DNA of 64,000 bases from Mariniradius saccharolyticus AK6 (GTDB lineage: Bacteria; Bacteroidota; Bacteroidia; Cytophagales; Cyclobacteriaceae): positions 186,001 through 250,000 of the forward strand of contig NZ_AMZY02000020.1 of assembly GCF_000330725.2 (NCBI RefSeq), given 5' to 3'. How positions within the stretch are numbered: the first letter of the stretch is position 1; each line of letters starts with the position of its first letter. Shown here piece by piece: positions 35,001-46,200 of the stretch. The position numbers and the translations under genes are program-made. The notes under the pieces are model-generated. The model searched no databases. It saw only the letters and a list, made by a program, of their open reading frames with translations, and was not told the DNA's origin.

Positions 35001-37523
35001 ATGAGGCACTTTACCAGGATCCTGTTTTGCGTGATTTTTAATTCGGTATTTATTTTTTCATCCCAAGCCCAATTACCTCGTATTCAACCGCTCATCGATA
35101 GTTTGATTGTCAAGGTGGACACTCTCGAAGAGCAAGTTGCCCCGCGACCAGTACCATCATTGGAAAATAACATCCGCAAGATCGGAGACTATTCAAGGGC
35201 GATAAATTTAATTACCAGGACGCTTGAGAAGGGTTTGGATACGGCAAGAATCAACGAGGCGATTCCCCGCATGGAGCGCTTTGTTACAAATGTTGACGCC
35301 CGCTTGAAGGAGAATAGCAACAGGCCGAATCTTCGGTTGATCAGTGCCCTGGAATATTTGGTAGGGTTGGCGGAAAAGAGGGCCGCTGAGGTCAACCAAA
35401 TGATCAACGAGCGCATGGATGAATTGATCCTAGCCAAGGCGCAGTTTGACAGCATCAAGGCAGATGATGTTATGCTTTATACGTTGCGTGACACGCTTCT
35501 TTTGCCGGAATTTCAGGAGTCCCTCAATGATCTAAAGCAAAAAGTATCAGAAACCGATAGCATCCTCAATCTGGAGCGAATCCACACCGCGGAGTATCAG
35601 TACAAGTTGGCGGCGATATCCCTACAGATCGAAAACATTGGTGAGATTGTAAAAACGGAAAAGCGCAAAATTGAGCGAAATACCTACCGACGGGAGATGA
35701 ATTACATTTGGAACCCGTCGGATTTTCCAAAAACAGAGCGTATAGCAGACATATTTTCGCAGTCTTTTGGGTTTAATTTCCTCATCATCAACAGCTACCT
35801 GAAGGAGTTTCCGGGTTTGAGCATATTCCTGTTGATTGTGATCTTGATCTTGTACCGATGGATATCGAGGAATCTCAAGCAGATCCGCGTTAACAAGGAG
35901 TTTTCGGATATTATTTTTGGAAGGCTAAAGTATGTCCATAAGTTCCCATTTTTGTCGGCGATCATGGTTGTTTTGGCCATAGCACCGTTTTTTTATCCCA
36001 ATCCGCCCCAGTCTTTCTCATCCTTTTTGCTCCTGATGATCGTCATTGCTTCAGGGTTCATGATAAGAAAAAGGGTGAGTTCCAATGCTTTTCGTCTATG
36101 GCTGCTCATGTTTGTGCTATTCCTGTTCAATATGCTCAGCAAATTGTATTGGGACGTGGCATACCAGGAGCGGTGGCATTTAATTGTCTTTAACCTTTTG
36201 GGAATCTTTGTCACGCTGAGGTTCCTGAAGCTGGTAAAGGTCAAGGATGAAAACATTCCTCCTTATTTTGCCCCGATTGTGTCCGTATATGTTTTGTTTC
36301 AGGTGGTTTCGATCTTGGCGAATGTTTTGGGAAGATTTAGCCTGAGCAAAATGGTTGGTATCACAGGCACGCTGAGCATGATGCATGCGGTGAGTCTTGT
36401 GATTTTTGTGATTATCATCAAAGAGTTGATCTACATTCAGGTAGAGGTAAGCAGAAAAGATTATGCCGGCTACACCTCCTCGCTTGATTTTCAAGGGATC
36501 CAAAAGCGTATCAATTCGCTTTTTACGGTTTTGGCCATCACGATTTGGGGTTACTATTTTTTGGACAGTCTCTACATGCTGGACCTCATTCTGGACTTTT
36601 CGTTTGAGTTTTTGGAGAAACCCCGAAATATCCTCAACGCGTCGTTTACGTTCGCGCAGGTATTCGTCTTTGTACTCGCGATTTATTTTGCCGGGTTCAT
36701 TTCAAATACCGTAGCGTTTTTTGCTTCTATAAAAGACGAGCAGTATGCGGGTGCTCGGAGCAAGCGATTGGGTTCGTCAATTCTCTTGATCCGACTTGGG
36801 ATATTCACATTGGGCATCATCATCGCCTTTGCAGCGTCAGGGATTCCCGTGGACAAAATCGCGATTGTGCTCGGTGCCCTGTCGGTGGGTATTGGATTCG
36901 GTTTGCAGACGATCGTCAACAACCTGGTGTCTGGGATCATTCTGGCATTTGAAAGGCCGATACAGATTGGCGACACGGTACAGGTCGGGCAGATTGAGGG
37001 AATTGTCAAGGAGATTGGCATCAGGTCCAGCAAAATCAAAAACTGGGACGGTGCGGATATCATCATTCCCAATGGCGATTTGCTGGCTCATCAACTGACC
37101 AACTGGACCCTATCGGATAAAAAGCGTCGGGTGGAATTGATCATCGGGGTCGCTTACCACTCGGACATGGACCATGTCACCAAGCTGATAGAGGAGCAGC
37201 TTTCCGTCGAAGGAATTCTGCATCTGCCGGCACCGAGGGTATTTCTGCAGACATTTGCGGACAACTCCGTCAATTTCAGGGTACTCTTTTGGGTCGACGA
37301 TGTAGACGTGTGGGTAGCAATACGGGACAAAGTGATGCGCGGGATTTTCAAATCTTTCCAAGAAAATGGTGTGGAGATACCATTCCCACAGCGGGACATC
37401 TACGTGAAATCATTTCCGGGATTGATTCAGGAAAACATCATCCGCCCAACAGAATTGGGGAAAAAAGAGGAGAAAAAAACCTCAGCGAACCCGAGCATCA
37501 GCACGGATGATTCCAAATCCTAA
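35001..37523 (+). CDS. Large MscS-family mechanosensitive channel
   Basis: An 840-residue membrane channel. A signal peptide (to about residue 23, SSQA) is followed by a periplasmic helical region (about 25-255), a stretch of about ten membrane helices (about 270-640), and the MscS core (about 600-790). The pore helix has VLGALSVGIGFGLQTIVNNL, and the beta domain has FERPIQIGDTVQVGQIEGIV and IIIPNGDLLAHQLTNW. The large N-terminal extension resembles MscK/MscM types, which open at different tension or ion conditions. It ends one base before the convergent ABC-F stop. Confidence 0.92.
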   Translation: MRHFTRILFCVIFNSVFIFSSQAQLPRIQPLIDSLIVKVDTLEEQVAPRPVPSLENNIRKIGDYSRAINLITRTLEKGLDTARINEAIPRMERFVTNVDARLKENSNRPNLRLISALEYLVGLAEKRAAEVNQMINERMDELILAKAQFDSIKADDVMLYTLRDTLLLPEFQESLNDLKQKVSETDSILNLERIHTAEYQYKLAAISLQIENIGEIVKTEKRKIERNTYRREMNYIWNPSDFPKTERIADIFSQSFGFNFLIINSYLKEFPGLSIFLLIVILILYRWISRNLKQIRVNKEFSDIIFGRLKYVHKFPFLSAIMVVLAIAPFFYPNPPQSFSSFLLLMIVIASGFMIRKRVSSNAFRLWLLMFVLFLFNMLSKLYWDVAYQERWHLIVFNLLGIFVTLRFLKLVKVKDENIPPYFAPIVSVYVLFQVVSILANVLGRFSLSKMVGITGTLSMMHAVSLVIFVIIIKELIYIQVEVSRKDYAGYTSSLDFQGIQKRINSLFTVLAITIWGYYFLDSLYMLDLILDFSFEFLEKPRNILNASFTFAQVFVFVLAIYFAGFISNTVAFFASIKDEQYAGARSKRLGSSILLIRLGIFTLGIIIAFAASGIPVDKIAIVLGALSVGIGFGLQTIVNNLVSGIILAFERPIQIGDTVQVGQIEGIVKEIGIRSSKIKNWDGADIIIPNGDLLAHQLTNWTLSDKKRRVELIIGVAYHSDMDHVTKLIEEQLSVEGILHLPAPRVFLQTFADNSVNFRVLFWVDDVDVWVAIRDKVMRGIFKSFQENGVEIPFPQRDIYVKSFPGLIQENIIRPTELGKKEEKKTSANPSISTDDSKS

Positions 37524-37524
37524 A

Positions 37525-39168
37525 TCAGGATTTGGATGATCTCTCCACTTCGCGCAGGTTTTCCAGTTTCTTGTTTCTCAAGAAGCCGTTGATGTCTTCG
37601 AAATGCTCCCTGACGCGTTTTTGCCCAAACTCAAAAACCTTCGTCGCCAGACCGTCCAGAAAATCCCTGTCATGGGAAACGAGGATCAAAGTGCCGTCAA
37701 ACTCTTTCAGGGCTTCCTTGATGATATCCTTGGTACGGATATCGAGGTGATTGGTCGGTTCGTCGAGGATGAGTAGGTTGACGGGTTCCAAGAGCAGCTT
37801 GATCATCGCCAAGCGCGTTTTTTCGCCACCTGAGAGCACCTTGACCTTTTTGTTGATATCGTCGCCACCAAACATGAAGGCGCCGAGGATATCCTTGATC
37901 TTTGCGCGGATTTCGCCCACCGCGATGTTGTCGATGGTTTCGAAGATGGTTTGGTTTTCGTCTAGCAGAGAGGCTTGATTTTGGGCAAAATAGCCAATCA
38001 TGCTGTTGTGGCCCAATTCACACTTGCCTTCGAAGTCGATCTCTCCCATGATGGCCTTGACCATGGTGGATTTGCCTTCACCGTTTTTGCCGACGAAAGC
38101 CACTTTCTCCCCCCGCTCGATGGTCATGGAGGCATTTTTGAATACCACATGGTCACCGTATGCTTTGGACAAGTCTTCGACAATGACGGGGTACTTACCT
38201 GATCTTGGGGAAGGGGGAAATCTCAGGCGCAGCGCAGAATTGTCCACCTCGTCGACCTCCACGAGTTCCAGTTTCTCGAGCATTTTGACCCGGGATTGGA
38301 CTTGGAGGGTCTTGGAGTAGGTGCCTTTGAACCTTTCGATAAACTGTGTCGTCTCGGCGATAAACTTCTGCTGCTCGTCGTATTGCTTCTGCTGCTGCTC
38401 GCGGCGTTCTTTTCTGAGTTGGAGGTAGTGGCTGTACTTTGCCTTGTAGTCGTAAATCCTCCCCATCGTCACTTCGATGGTACGGTTGGTGATATTGTCG
38501 ACAAAGGCCCTGTCGTGGGAGATGACGACGACAGCTTTGGCTTCGTTGGTCAGGAATTCCTCCAGCCATTGGATCGACTCGATGTCCAAGTGGTTGGTCG
38601 GCTCATCGAGCAGAATAAGGTCGGGTTTTTGGAGCAGGATTTTCGCCAGCTCGATCCGCATACGCCATCCTCCGGAAAACTCCCCCGTGGGACGATGGAA
38701 GTCCTCCCGTTCGAATCCAAGGCCGAGGAGTACTTTTTCGACATCCTCTTCGTAGTTGATCTCTTCGATGGAGTAGAATTTTTCGCTCAGCTCGGAGACT
38801 TTTTCGATGATTTTGTAATAATCCTCAGAGTCATAATCCGTGCGCACCGTCAGTTCCTCGTTGAGTCGCTCGATTTCGGCCTTCATGCCGAGGTAATAGG
38901 CGAATGCCTTGGAGGTTTCTTCAAATACCGTACAGTTGTCCTCGGTCAGCAAGTGCTGTGGGAGGTAGGAAATCACGGCGTCTTTCGGGGCGGAAATGTT
39001 TCCTTTGGAAGGCTTGGTGATGCCTGCGATAATCTTGAGCATGGTGGACTTTCCTGCGCCGTTTTTGCCCATCAAGGCGATTTTGTCGGTGTCGTTGATG
39101 GCAAAAGAAATATCGCTGAACAGCGCCCGCCCGCCGTGGATGACCGAAATATTGTCAACTGAAATCAT
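37525..39168 (-). CDS. ABC-F family ATPase (ribosome-associated type)
   Basis: A soluble double ABC protein, 547 residues, without membrane helices. Walker A sites are GKNGAGKSTMLK and GKNGEGKSTMVK, signatures are FSGGWRMRIELAKILL and LSGGEKTRLAMIKLLL, and both Walker B motifs read LLLDEPTNHLD or LILDEPTNHLD. The linker (about 240-330) carries the charged helix with RKERREQQQKQ. ABC-F proteins act on the ribosomal E site as translation factors or resistance proteins. The Uup/YbiT-type subgroup is likely; no resistance context is seen. ATG 39168 (MISVDNISV) is preferred to the far upstream start at 39261. Confidence 0.93.
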   Translation of the reverse strand: MISVDNISVIHGGRALFSDISFAINDTDKIALMGKNGAGKSTMLKIIAGITKPSKGNISAPKDAVISYLPQHLLTEDNCTVFEETSKAFAYYLGMKAEIERLNEELTVRTDYDSEDYYKIIEKVSELSEKFYSIEEINYEEDVEKVLLGLGFEREDFHRPTGEFSGGWRMRIELAKILLQKPDLILLDEPTNHLDIESIQWLEEFLTNEAKAVVVISHDRAFVDNITNRTIEVTMGRIYDYKAKYSHYLQLRKERREQQQKQYDEQQKFIAETTQFIERFKGTYSKTLQVQSRVKMLEKLELVEVDEVDNSALRLRFPPSPRSGKYPVIVEDLSKAYGDHVVFKNASMTIERGEKVAFVGKNGEGKSTMVKAIMGEIDFEGKCELGHNSMIGYFAQNQASLLDENQTIFETIDNIAVGEIRAKIKDILGAFMFGGDDINKKVKVLSGGEKTRLAMIKLLLEPVNLLILDEPTNHLDIRTKDIIKEALKEFDGTLILVSHDRDFLDGLATKVFEFGQKRVREHFEDINGFLRNKKLENLREVERSSKS

Positions 39169-39188
39169 GAAGCTCGGATTTGAAGGCG

Positions 39189-39196
39189 CAAAGGTA
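39189..39196 (-). promoter_or_regulatory. Candidate -7 box for the ABC-F gene
   Basis: TACCTTTG on the minus strand, an exact TAnnTTTG match, followed by CG. It lies 21 bp before the chosen ATG and supports that start over the one at 39261. Confidence 0.6.
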
Positions 39197-39337
39197 CGGA
39201 ATAGAAGGATTGGAAAATTGAAAGATTGGAAGATTGTAAAATTTGGAGCCACTTGGGTCAAGCTTCTGAATAGACCGGGGAGCCGAAAAGTGCTTTGGGA
39301 GTGATTGGAGGGTTTCGAGGTCGCTTAGTTTACAATT

Positions 39338-39369
39338 TTTGGCAAATGGGATAATTGTCGTTATATTTT
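39338..39369 (+). promoter_or_regulatory. Candidate promoter for the VPS10/BNR gene
   Basis: TTTG (39338-39341), 20 nt, TATATTTT (39362-39369; 7 of 8 to TAnnTTTG). It lies 31 bp before the preferred ATG at 39400. Confidence 0.4.
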
Positions 39370-39399
39370 TTTCTTTCTACCGAAAAATACCACCTCCAT

Positions 39400-42044
39400 A
39401 TGATAGCCGATCCTAGCACATTTTCCGCAGCAACAATAAAGCCTTCCAAACTAGTCAACTTTCTCCCATTACTTATAGCTGCTTTTCTTAGTGCTGCCGG
39501 ATATGCCCAGCAGCCCCAGTCGCCCTTGGTTAGGTCCTTTCAGGAGCATTTGTGGCATCAAGAGCAATCAATCTACGGCTTGAATTGGATTCCCCTTGGC
39601 CCAGTAGGCAACAGCGCCCTAGTAGAAGCATTTCAGGTGGACATGCAGCATCCCGGTACCATTTACTTGGGATTTGGATCGGGGAGTCTGTGGAAGACAA
39701 CCAACAATGGTTTGTCTTGGAAACCGATTTTTGACAAAGAGGCATCCTATAGCGTCGGTGACTTTGCTTTGGCTCCGTCCAATACCAGTATCATCTACCT
39801 CGGTACCGGAGAGACCTTAAAGAAACCCAGGAACTTCACGATGCCTGGGACCGGGATGTACCGTTCTGACGACGGTGGGGAGACTTGGCGTCACCTCGGT
39901 CTCGATGACTCTTGGCATATCGCCAAGGTGGTGGTTCATCCGACCAATCCGGATATCGTGTACGTCGCCGTGCTCGGCCATTTGTGGACCACCAATCCCC
40001 ACCGGGAATTTACCGATCGCTCAATGGTGGCAAAGACTGGGAGCTTGTACTTTATGTCAATGACCAAACCGGCGCCAACGATATCGTCATAGCGCCATCT
40101 GACCCCAACACGCTTTATGCTTCGGTATGGGAAAGCTATCCGACAGTAAATGGGAAAAACAGTGGTGTCTTCAAAAGTGTGGATGGTGGAAAAACTTGGA
40201 AAAGGCAGGATTCTGGCATTCCTGTGGGAGAAGGCCGCGGTCGGATCGGCTTGGCGGTTTCCCGTCAAAATCCTGACAAAGTCTATGCCTTGATGGACCA
40301 CAGAAATAAGGACGGTTTGGATGCCGAAGAGGTCGGGGCAGCAGAGGTGTATCTAAGTCTTGACGGTGCCAAATCTTGGAAAAGAACCCACACCGATGAG
40401 TTGATGATCAACTCCGTGATCGGTTGGTACTTCGCCGATATCGTCGTTGATGCGCACGATGACGATGAGATTTACGCCTTGGGAGTTCGGCTGGCACATA
40501 GCAAGGATGGCGGCAAAACGTTTGAAATCGTTGCAGGTGACGTTTACCACTTGTTTCCAAATCCGGCAGATCCCTTACACTTGGACCAATGTGAAATTTG
40601 GATCAACCCGACGAACAGCAGCCACATTGCATTGGCAAATGATGGGGGATTCTATGTGAGTTACGACAAAGGACAATCGTGGATGCACTACAACAACATC
40701 CCAACGGGGGAGTTTTATGACATCACGCTCGACAAAGGAACCCCCTACAAGATTTATGGTGGCACCCAAGACAATGCGACAGTTTTTGGGCCTTCCAGGG
40801 AATGGAACCCCAAGCGCCAAGACGGTTGGCAATACCTTTGGATTGATCCCTGGAGCGGAGGTGACGGTTGCATCACGGTTATAGATCCAGTCGATTCGAT
40901 GACAATCTACTACAGCGCGCAGGAAGGTGCCATCCGACGAATGGACCTGAAGACGGGAAATTCCAAACCAGTACGACCCAATTCCGAGAAAATGGGTGTT
41001 GAATTGAATTATCATTTTATCTCTCCCTATTTTCTTTCGGAGTTTGATAACCGGGAACTTTATCTCGGCGGGAATTATGTGTTAAAGAGTGAAAACCGTG
41101 GTGACGATTGGAAGGTGATTAGTCCAGATTTGACTAAGAACGGCAATTCCAACAAAACTTCCCTTGCAGTCAGTGCTTTGGTGGAATCTCCGCTTGAAAA
41201 GGGGATGATCTATGCCGGGACAGATAGAGGATTGCTGTGGTCGACTCCTGATGGGGGGAAGACTTGGACAGACAGGTCCGATGGTTTGCCTGATGCCTAT
41301 GTCCGCAGCGTTACGCCTTCCAAGTACCAGTCGTCACGGGTATACCTGGCACTTTCCGGCATCAACTATGACGATTTCAATACCTATCTTTTCAAATCGG
41401 AGGACGGAGGAAAGACCTGGGAAAGCCTGAAAGGCAATTTACCGGGTGAGGTTGCCTATGTCATCAAGGAGGATCCGATATTTGAGAATGTCCTTTATGC
41501 GGGGCTATACCGTGCGGTCTATATATCCACAGATCGGGGAAAAACCTGGTCACAATTGGGACAGGGTTTCCCCCCGGCTGCCGTATCGGATATCGAGGTC
41601 GAACCCCGTAGCAATGACCTGGTCGTATCCACCCATGGTCGCGGAATCTACAAAGTCAACCTGAAGCCGCTGTATGAGTTACTTGACAAGAAATCGATCA
41701 ATGAAGAAATGCTTCTAGCGCTAGGGAATGTCACCGTTTTGCCAGCAGAAAGGTTTGATAAGCTCCACAATTTTGACTTGGAGAAAATGACGATCTCGTT
41801 TTGGTTGCCGGAGGCAAAGACTGTCTCCATCAATATTCTTGACGAAAAAAAGGTCTTGCAATGGTCGAAGAAAATAGACGGGCGAAAGGGATTGAACCAG
41901 TACCGCTGGGATTTGATCCTCCGGGAAAACAAGAGCCCCTTGCCCTATTTCCTCAATCAAAGAGAATTTCTTCCCAAGGGAAAGTATACCCTTCAACTTG
42001 TTGGAGATAAGACGCTCGAAAAAGAATTTGAAGCGATAGATTGA
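39400..42044 (+). pseudogene. Frameshifted exported VPS10/BNR-repeat protein
   Basis: Two reading frames together give one protein of about 880 residues. It has a signal peptide (KLVNFLPLLIAAFLSAAGYA) and a beta-propeller of sortilin/VPS10 or BNR Asp-box repeats: SDDGGETW, SVDGGKTW, SKDGGKTF, SEDGGKTW, STDRGKTW. The first frame runs to about 40006 and reads TTNPHREFT; the second continues as GIYRSLNGGKDW. A missing G in the run GGG at 40004-40006 would join them as NPHRGIYRS. Because codon use and repeats look intact on both sides, this is a single recent event or a sequencing error. Homologs are often labelled glycosyl hydrolase, but no catalytic site is proven. Confidence 0.82.
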
Positions 42045-42199
42045 CGGATTTGCTATCTAGATAGGTCTTGGTTTTAGAAACGGTAGGATTCCGAGGGCGA
42101 AGTATTTGGGGTAAGGCCCCAAAATGCGGGTTGTCTTGGAGGATGATATTTGAACAAATGCGAACTGACGTATTCGATCTACAGCGGTGTCGACACAAT

Positions 42200-42233
42200 A
42201 AAAAAAAAACCGCCCCGGATTCCCAAGGCGGTT
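42200..42233 (-). terminator. Rho-independent terminator after sucD
   Basis: On the minus strand, AACCGCC and GGCGGTT pair around a 12-nt loop and lead into a run of ten T. Confidence 0.9.
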
Positions 42234-42263
42234 CAAATTTTTGAATTTCAATGTTTAATCTCC

Positions 42264-43145
42264 TTAAGCTACCACTCCCAGCACCTTAGCCATCAACGAA
42301 CCAATCTCCGCGGGGCTTTCGGCGACATTGATGCCGTTTTCGGCCATAATGCGCATTTTGGCGGCTGCGGTATCATCGGCGCCACCAATGATGGCACCAG
42401 CATGACCCATCCTTCTTCCGGGAGGTGCAGTTTGTCCTGCAATAAATCCTACGACCGGTTTTTTGTTGCCATTGGCGCGGATCCACCTGGCGGCATCTGC
42501 TTCATAGCTACCGCCGATTTCTCCGATCATGACGATCGCATCGGTCTCAGGGTCATTCATTAATAGTTCGACAGCTTCCCTGGTGGAAGTTCCGATTATC
42601 GGATCGCCTCCGATTCCGATGGCGGTGGAAACACCGAGACCAGCTTTTGCGATTTGGTCTGCGGCTTCGTAGGTAAGCGTTCCGGATTTAGAAACAATGC
42701 CAATTCTTCCTTTTTTGAAGACAAAACCCGGCATGATACCAACTTTGGCTTCACCTGGAGTGATGACTCCGGGGCAGTTTGGGCCGATGAGCGTAGCACC
42801 TCTTTCTTTGATATAGGGCTTTGCCTTCATCATATCAGCTACTGGAATACCTTCTGTAATCGCAATGATGACTTTAATTCCAGCATCCGCAGCTTCCATG
42901 ATGGCGTCCGCGGCAAATGCCGGTGGAACGAAGATGATGGAAGTGTTAGCGCCTGTCTTGAGGACTGCCTCTTCCACGGAGTTGAACACAGGCTTTTCCA
43001 GGTGCTTTGTTCCTCCTTTACCGGGAGTCACTCCGCCTACCACATTGGTGCCGTATTCGATCATTTGCTGCGCGTGAAAAGAACCCTCCGACCCGGTGAA
43101 GCCCTGCACGATGATTTTGGAATCTTTATTGACTAAAACACTCAT
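42264..43145 (-). CDS. sucD: Succinyl-CoA ligase, alpha subunit
   Basis: TCA-cycle enzyme subunit that makes or uses succinyl-CoA with phosphorylation of a His. The 293 residues include the CoA-binding segment [25 protein letters not shown], and the phospho-His in [13 protein letters not shown] 43145 is used; an upstream in-frame ATG at 43169 would lie within the promoter. The beta subunit gene sucC is not adjacent, which is common in this group. Confidence 0.95.
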   Translation of the reverse strand: MSVLVNKDSKIIVQGFTGSEGSFHAQQMIEYGTNVVGGVTPGKGGTKHLEKPVFNSVEEAVLKTGANTSIIFVPPAFAADAIMEAADAGIKVIIAITEGIPVADMMKAKPYIKERGATLIGPNCPGVITPGEAKVGIMPGFVFKKGRIGIVSKSGTLTYEAADQIAKAGLGVSTAIGIGGDPIIGTSTREAVELLMNDPETDAIVMIGEIGGSYEADAARWIRANGNKKPVVGFIAGQTAPPGRRMGHAGAIIGGADDTAAAKMRIMAENGINVAESPAEIGSLMAKVLGVVA

Positions 43146-43168
43146 GCTGCGATTTTTAAAGTTTCGCA

Positions 43169-43198
43169 CAAAAATAAAAGATTCACCCCTACCGCAAA
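43169..43198 (-). promoter_or_regulatory. Strong Bacteroidota promoter for sucD
   Basis: On the minus strand, TTTG (43195-43198), 18 nt, TATTTTTG (43169-43176). Spacing and boxes match those at the OmpA gene. The -7 box ends 23 bp before the ATG at 43145, excluding 43169 as a start. Confidence 0.75.
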
Positions 43199-43273
43199 AG
43201 AATTGGGAAACATTATCGGATTAATTTACACTGTTGATATCTTTTCATAATTTAGACGGCGTTCACCTGCCCT

Positions 43274-46200
43274 ATGCTAAAATATTTACTGCTCATCTTG
43301 GCTTTCCTGGTTTGCATGGAAGGGAATGCCCAGACTTTTTACTTTAACAAACAAATCAAAGGGGTCAATTTGCCCACGGAAATTGTACATGAGGCGGTGC
43401 AGGATGACAAAGGGCGGATTTGGTTCAATACCGCTCTTGGGGTGTACTTTTCGGATGGGTTTTTGACTTATCCCATTCCGGATGATGTGCAGAGTAAGCT
43501 TGCTAACTTGGTCCACATTTTCAAGGATGAAGACGGCAGGATTTGGATCGCCAACAAGGTAAAACAGCCCAAGGTGTTTTTTCTCGAGAATGATACTTGG
43601 AAGGAATTTGCCATCCCTGAAAGCTTGGACAGTAGTCCAATGAAAAGCTATTATAGATTCGTAGCTGCAAAAGTCTCAGGGAAATACCAATTTGTCTTCG
43701 AGACCGAAAACCTCATCAACGTAGGCGATGGAAAGATTTGGAAGTCTTTTTCTTACAAACCTGACCAAGTTGGACATTATAGTTCCCATAACATCGGGCC
43801 TCAGGGTTTGGTGATTTTTCACAACAAGCAGGCTTTCAGGGTCGACAACATGCAATTGGTTCCTTTTCAGGTTCAGGCCAAGTCAGAAATACCGAATGTA
43901 GAACATATTAAGTTTGATTCCCTTTCCGGACGTTATTATTTCTTGGGGAAAGACTTGTTCGGATTTGGTGCCAATTTCGACAGGATTGATTCCGTGATTC
44001 ACCGACGGTTTTCCAGGGATATCTACAGCACCAGCAATTTTTCCGGATTGCAGGTGGCAAAAGGCAAGGTGTTTTTCTTTTACAACTCCCAGCTTTACCA
44101 GTATAATCCTACATCTGGGTTCAGTTTGGAAATTGATTCCTATGATATGCTCAAGGCATACCACATCAACTCGTTTTTGGTCGACCGGGAAAACATCACT
44201 TGGATTATTACTAACCGAGGCTTGGTCAATATCAATTCACTGGCGTTCATGAATTTTGATTCCTTGGTCTTTTTGGACGATGAGGTAACAGCGGTGACTG
44301 AACTTTCAAATCGGAGTATTTTGGTGGGGTTCAATGATGGCCTGCAGGTTTTTGATGGGGCAGAAGTGCAGACCCTCTTGGGAGAAAAGGAGATAGTCGG
44401 GCATCCAAAATTCAGGATCACCAATTTCACGACCGACAAAAATGGGATCGTGTGGTTCTCTTCCAATCTCCGGGGATTGGGGAGATTTGATCCAAAGACA
44501 AATCAACTGGAGTTTGAGCCACATCCGGAAGGAATATTTGCCAACGGTGTGGATGTGGTAGGGGACAGCCTGTTTATCATGTGTCGCAGCAGGCTTTACC
44601 TGTCCGATATCTCCAATCGCAAAGGACAACATTTCAAAAACGACATTACTTCCAGTATTCTCAACGAGCTGGAACTTTTTGATCTCTATGTTCGAAAAGT
44701 CGGGAAGCTTACGGACGGTAGGTTGATACTGCTGCATGGAGGCAATCCGACGGTGCAGGAGGGATTTCGGCGGGGTAAAAACTATTTGACCGTGATCGGT
44801 TTTGATTATTTGGAAAGAGGAAATGAATTGATTATCGGTTCTGAAAACGGTCTCCGGGTTCTGGATTCTAATGGACTACAATATTTGACAGTAAACGGTG
44901 AGAAAATCACCCGCTCCGTGTATTCATTGCTTGAGGACTCGAATGGTCATCTTTGGGCCGGCACAGATAACGGTGTCTACATCATCCGAAATGGAAAGGT
45001 AGATCATTTCAACGAGAAAAATGGCCTTTCAGGACTGGAGGTAAATAGGGGCGCCTTACTTGAGACAAGTAGGAAACAGGTTTTGATCGGGACCAATCGG
45101 GGTTTGTCAGTGTATTTGAGCGATCAGGAAACGGACTTATTGGAAAAGCCATTCACGGAAATCGTTTCTTTGGCTGTAGTCGGGTATGAGAAAGATTCCA
45201 TCGACATCGAGAACATTCCCTATGGGATCAACAATGTTCAGGTGAATTTTCATGCGGTCACATTCAAACAGCCCAACAACCTCGTCCTGAGATATAAGCT
45301 GGAAGGTTATCATGATGACTGGCAGGAAATGGTGAGCCCACGCTCAAATTCCCTCACATTCAGTAATCTTCCTTATGGCACTTACCGCTTTTTGATGCAA
45401 GCCGGCTTGGAAGGTGGCGTATTTTCTGAGCCAATTTCATCTCAGAAGTTCAGGATTTTGAGACCGATATATTTGCAGGTCTGGTTCATTATTCTGGTTT
45501 TGCTTTTCTTTCTCCTGGTGGGATATCTCTTCAATACGGTCTTGGAAAATATTCGCCGACAAGTGTTGCTCACACGAACAATTGACCAAAAAAGCAAGCA
45601 GGTATTGCAGACTGAGGACCAATTTAAAAACGTATGGGAGAGTTCTATGGACGGTTTGATGCTGTCTGTCGAAGGTGGCAAAATTATAGCGGTGAACCCC
45701 AGCTTAGCGCAGATGGTTAGGAAAACAGTTGCCGAACTCGAAAAAGGTTTCGTCAAAGACCTATTCTATAGACCTGAATATTATCTGGAATCACGTCCGC
45801 TCATTGCCAGTGCTCTCAATGATCCCAATAAACACGCAGGTACCTTTGAAATGAGAATGCCGCTTCGTGGAGGGGACCGTGACATCGAGCTTTATGTTTC
45901 CAGACTGAGGTCGGACTATGAGGGTAAAAACATCATCCTATCCGTTTTTAGGGATATCACCGGGAAAAAGGATTACGAACGCGGACTTAAGGTGGCCAAG
46001 GAGAAGGCTGAGGAAGCAAGCAAGGTCAAATCCAATTTCCTTTCCAACATCAGTCATGAAATCCGGACGCCGCTGAATGGCATCTTGGGAAGTACCGAAA
46101 ACATCATTCTCCAGCGACCACATGACAAAGAGCTCGTTTCCCAATTGGAGATCATACAGGAATCCGGTGAAAGGCTGCTCGGTACCATCAATAGTATACT

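Noticed and set aside
39400-42044. Two separate genes at the VPS10/BNR locus
   Set aside because: The second frame lacks its own signal peptide and begins mid-repeat; joining across the GGG run gives a continuous, family-like protein.
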